The translations under genes were made by a program, and so were the position numbers. DNA of 64,000 nucleotides from NCBI GenBank assembly GCA_963514095.1, contig OY741267.1, forward strand, positions 14,998,261 to 15,062,260, in the 5' to 3' direction. Shown here one piece after another: positions 61,501-64,000 of this stretch. Numbering within the stretch: the stretch's first letter is position 1; every line of letters begins with the position of its first letter. Under the pieces are notes generated by a model. The model searched no databases, was not told the origin of the DNA, and saw only the letters and a program-made list of their open reading frames with translations. The DNA comes from Eutrigla gurnardus (taxonomy: Eukaryota; Chordata; Actinopteri; Perciformes; Triglidae).

Positions 61501-64000
61501 GACCGGAGAGAGAATGAAAAGAGAGCGTGCAGGGAGCAAAGCTGCACAGGAGGAAAAAGGTGAACGTTTAAAAGGACGAGCCACGGTGCGATACATAGAG
61601 CATCCGATAGGAAAATGAAGGGGAGCGCATACTTGCCTGTGATATCCTCGTAAGGCACGCGACACAATCAGAAACAGGACATTATGCAAATGCAAGGCGG
61701 CTACGGCAATATAATCGCTACCTGAGTGATTTCACCTGCTCTGCTCGCTCGTCGCTATATATACAAACAGCATTACACCCAATCCAGGTGTACGGGCTAA
61801 ATATACAGCTAATTAAAATTAATGAGATTTACTTAGAAAAGAATATGCTCCTTCTCTAAGCTGCTTATCCCCGCATGAGAATCTACTACACACACTGACA
61901 CACACGCACACACCTTTGTGCTTGACATTCTCACACACACACACACACACACACACATGCACCATGTTGTGATTCAGTCTCCTTCACTTCGCTTTCACAC
62001 ACCCTGTTAGGCAGACCGTTAAGACTGTGTGGTACACAAACACACACACACACACACACACACGCACAAACACAATCAGTTTATCTGTCGGCTTTCCTCT
62101 CAAGCAGACTTAAGAATGCTTCTCATTCAATGAGCACGCAAGTTCTTGACACACACACACACACACAGGCGGGGTTTGTCAGACATGCGAGCACATAAAA
62201 ACGGATGCGATTTGAGGAAAACCATATGCGTGCATATTTATGCACCCAGTCATACACACAGATGTATTCGAATGGGGCTTTGAAGGCCTCTCTTTGCTTA
62301 AACAAAAATACCCCCGTGAGCCAAGCTGTTGACTGCCACAAAATTGTGTGTGTGTGTGTCTGCCTAGCGATCTGTACGTGTATGCATGACTGTTTTTGCA
62401 GCCCCCCCCCCCCCCCCCCCACCTCTGTAAACACAGTGTAGACATTGGATATGCAACATTTTCCATACTGCTCACAGACATGACTTTTCCTCCATAAGGG
62501 TGGTGTCCAACCAGCAACGCTCCATTTGCCAGCGAGCAAAGTGCTGAGTTATTAAACAGCTCTTCAAGCCCCTCTCTGTTGAAGGACCAGAGGAGGGGGA
62601 CGGGAATTAATCACACACTTTATTAACAGTCTTAGGTTTCGGTGGAACACCGCCGTCTCCGCCGCACCACTTGGCACCCGACCAGCTCACGTCTCATCCG
62701 ACCTGCGCGCTCCCTAACTAGCACGCATGCACCCCCCCCCCCCCTGTCTTCTTCTATCTCCGTGTCTCCCACTTTCTGTCGCTGCTTCATTTCTCAGCCT
62801 GGTGAGTACTTGAATGTCATTATGACTTTTGTTATCGAAAGCAAACAGCGGGGACGGATTGAGGAGCGCGTGCCAGACCTCCCGCTCCTCCACGCTGAGA
62901 GTGCTGCAGCATGTCGAGTGCTATTTTGTTTGTTTCTGCTACTTTTCAGCAAACGGACGGGCGTTTTTTCTTTTTCTTTTCACATGAGGACAGATTTATT
63001 GACACGGCTCCTGCTGCGAGGCTCGACCGGCCCACGTGGTCTCGTTTCTGAATGGAACACCCCCCCTCCTTCCTCTCTTTCTTCAGAGGTTCAGCACGAT
63101 CTCTTTCCTTTGGCCCGCCTGTCAATGAAGACGGCTTCATATCTACCGGCGAATGCGTCCCATTTGCGTAATGTATCGACAGACGGCACCAGCGAACGAT
63201 ATAATTGAGTTAATGAGCTACATGCCCTTATCTGCTGTTCATTCACACGGGCAGCCCGAGGTGTGACGACGATCAGCCTCTTACACAGGCTACTGTATGT
63301 TTGATGAGTCCCTTCAAGGGAGAATTTGATAATGCAGGCGAACTTCCTCAAGGCGAACTGTTTTGATGTCTGAAGCAAAGAAGAAGTTTATCCTCTGCGT
63401 TTCTGTTTTTTTTCCCCCTCTCTCTTTCTCTCCCCCCTTCTTGTTCTCTTATTCTACAATGAATATTTAAATGTTATTGTGATTTATTTATCGCGGCTCA
63501 GTGTTCGGCTTCACTGAGCTATTTTCAGGTTGACATCTTCACAGGCGGGGAAGGAGGGGAGGCATATAGACGTGTACATGGGAGCTGTCACGCTTGACTC
63601 TGTGACAGCGCTCGGCGGCGTGCCGGCACTAGCATCCTCTTTTTATTGTTGTTTGAAGGGTTCTGTGACATTTTCTGGTTTCCCCCCCCTCGGGGGCTGT
63701 GAGAGGCAGAGTTGGCCCGGTTTCATCAAGCTCCTAATTCACCAAGGTTCTACTTGAAAGGACGAAGAGAAAAGGCCGGGTCATTTACGTCATCGGGTCA
63801 GTCGCCGGTGGCGAGATGGCTACATGCTGACATTTTACCTCGATGGGGCAAACATGAAAAACCATGACAACCTGCTGTGAACTACCACGTTATTGAATGC
63901 TAAAGGGGATCCTGTTTTTAAGAGTTCAATAGAAAAGTTGTGCACATGGACACAAGCTATTGCATAATCTAAGCCAGTGCTTGACTCTTTTTTATTTATC
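53489..64000 (+). other. Long intron of the third gene (runs off the window)
   Basis: No further exon was recognised. It is notably poor in transposon-like sequence compared with atp1a2 introns and rich in short homeodomain-type ATTA motifs, especially 57480-58700. Simple repeats occur at 55539-55565 (TG), 61931-61956 and 62041-62062 (CA), with a C19 run at 62402-62420. The low repeat load and moderate GC suggest regulatory content. Confidence 0.5.
57720..58145. promoter_or_regulatory. Candidate homeodomain-bound enhancer
   Basis: Two identical ccaattaatt motifs at 57723-57732 and 57742-57751, spaced 19 bases start to start, are followed by cagttaattgatccaatta near 57848-57867, ccaattattt near 58078 and gattaattaa near 58104. 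This clustering of core homeodomain sites in complex, non-repetitive intronic sequence is typical of conserved developmental enhancers. No conservation data are available here. Confidence 0.35.

Noticed and set aside
62642..63208. 188-codon plus-strand frame in the long intron
   Set aside because: Begins in C-rich sequence and has no domain. Flanking splice signals and family resemblance are lacking.

Overview
This is vertebrate nuclear DNA, almost certainly from a teleost fish. The genes have many small exons with GT-AG introns. Very long (CA)n/(GT)n microsatellites occur throughout, several dispersed repeats look like types common in teleosts, and a truncated L1/Tx1-type LINE is present. 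There are no operons, CRISPR arrays or phage genes. All recognised protein genes lie on the + strand.

Region 1 (1-3791) is upstream flank with no supportable coding sequence. A TATA-like box at 3342-3349 may serve the next gene. Region 2 (3792-40803) is one complete Na+/K+-ATPase catalytic alpha-subunit gene, best read as atp1a2. It has 24 coding exons that join without a frame break into 1009 residues ending in ETYY. The start exon (MGRG), an AENGG motif near the N terminus, an N-domain segment of alpha-2 length, and a neighbouring sdhc favour alpha-2 over alpha-1 or alpha-3. Phosphorylation, nucleotide, cation and cardiac-glycoside residues are all visible. Two structural oddities stand out: an additional intron inside what is a single 193-nt exon in mammals, and an N terminus 11 residues shorter than human alpha-2.

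Region 3 (40804-43881) is a repeat-bearing intergenic spacer. It holds a diverged dispersed repeat and a 5'-truncated LINE with an exact 17-bp target-site duplication. Region 4 (43882-47995) is a complete six-exon sdhc gene (170 residues), encoding the cytochrome b large subunit of mitochondrial complex II. It has the expected heme histidine but Phe in place of the family's signature His beside the quinone-site Arg. Region 5 contains an intronless tRNA-Arg(TCT) gene at 49404-49477. Region 6 (about 51440-64000) is the 5' end of a third gene. Its exon 53331-53488 encodes a signal peptide and stops in phase 1, and the rest of the window appears to be its first long intron, which holds a homeodomain-site-rich block that could be a conserved enhancer. 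The gene product cannot be named from 30 residues; a CADM3-like adhesion protein is a guess from human 1q23 synteny.

The neighbourhood (ATP1A2, SDHC, immunoglobulin-type adhesion genes) resembles human chromosome 1q23. The two identified products are both membrane-energetics proteins, but I see no sign that they are co-regulated. I found no undescribed system. The most useful leads are the extra atp1a2 intron with its 78-bp perfect palindrome, the SDHC His-to-Phe change, and a 22-bp minisatellite kept in perfect register over 19 copies.
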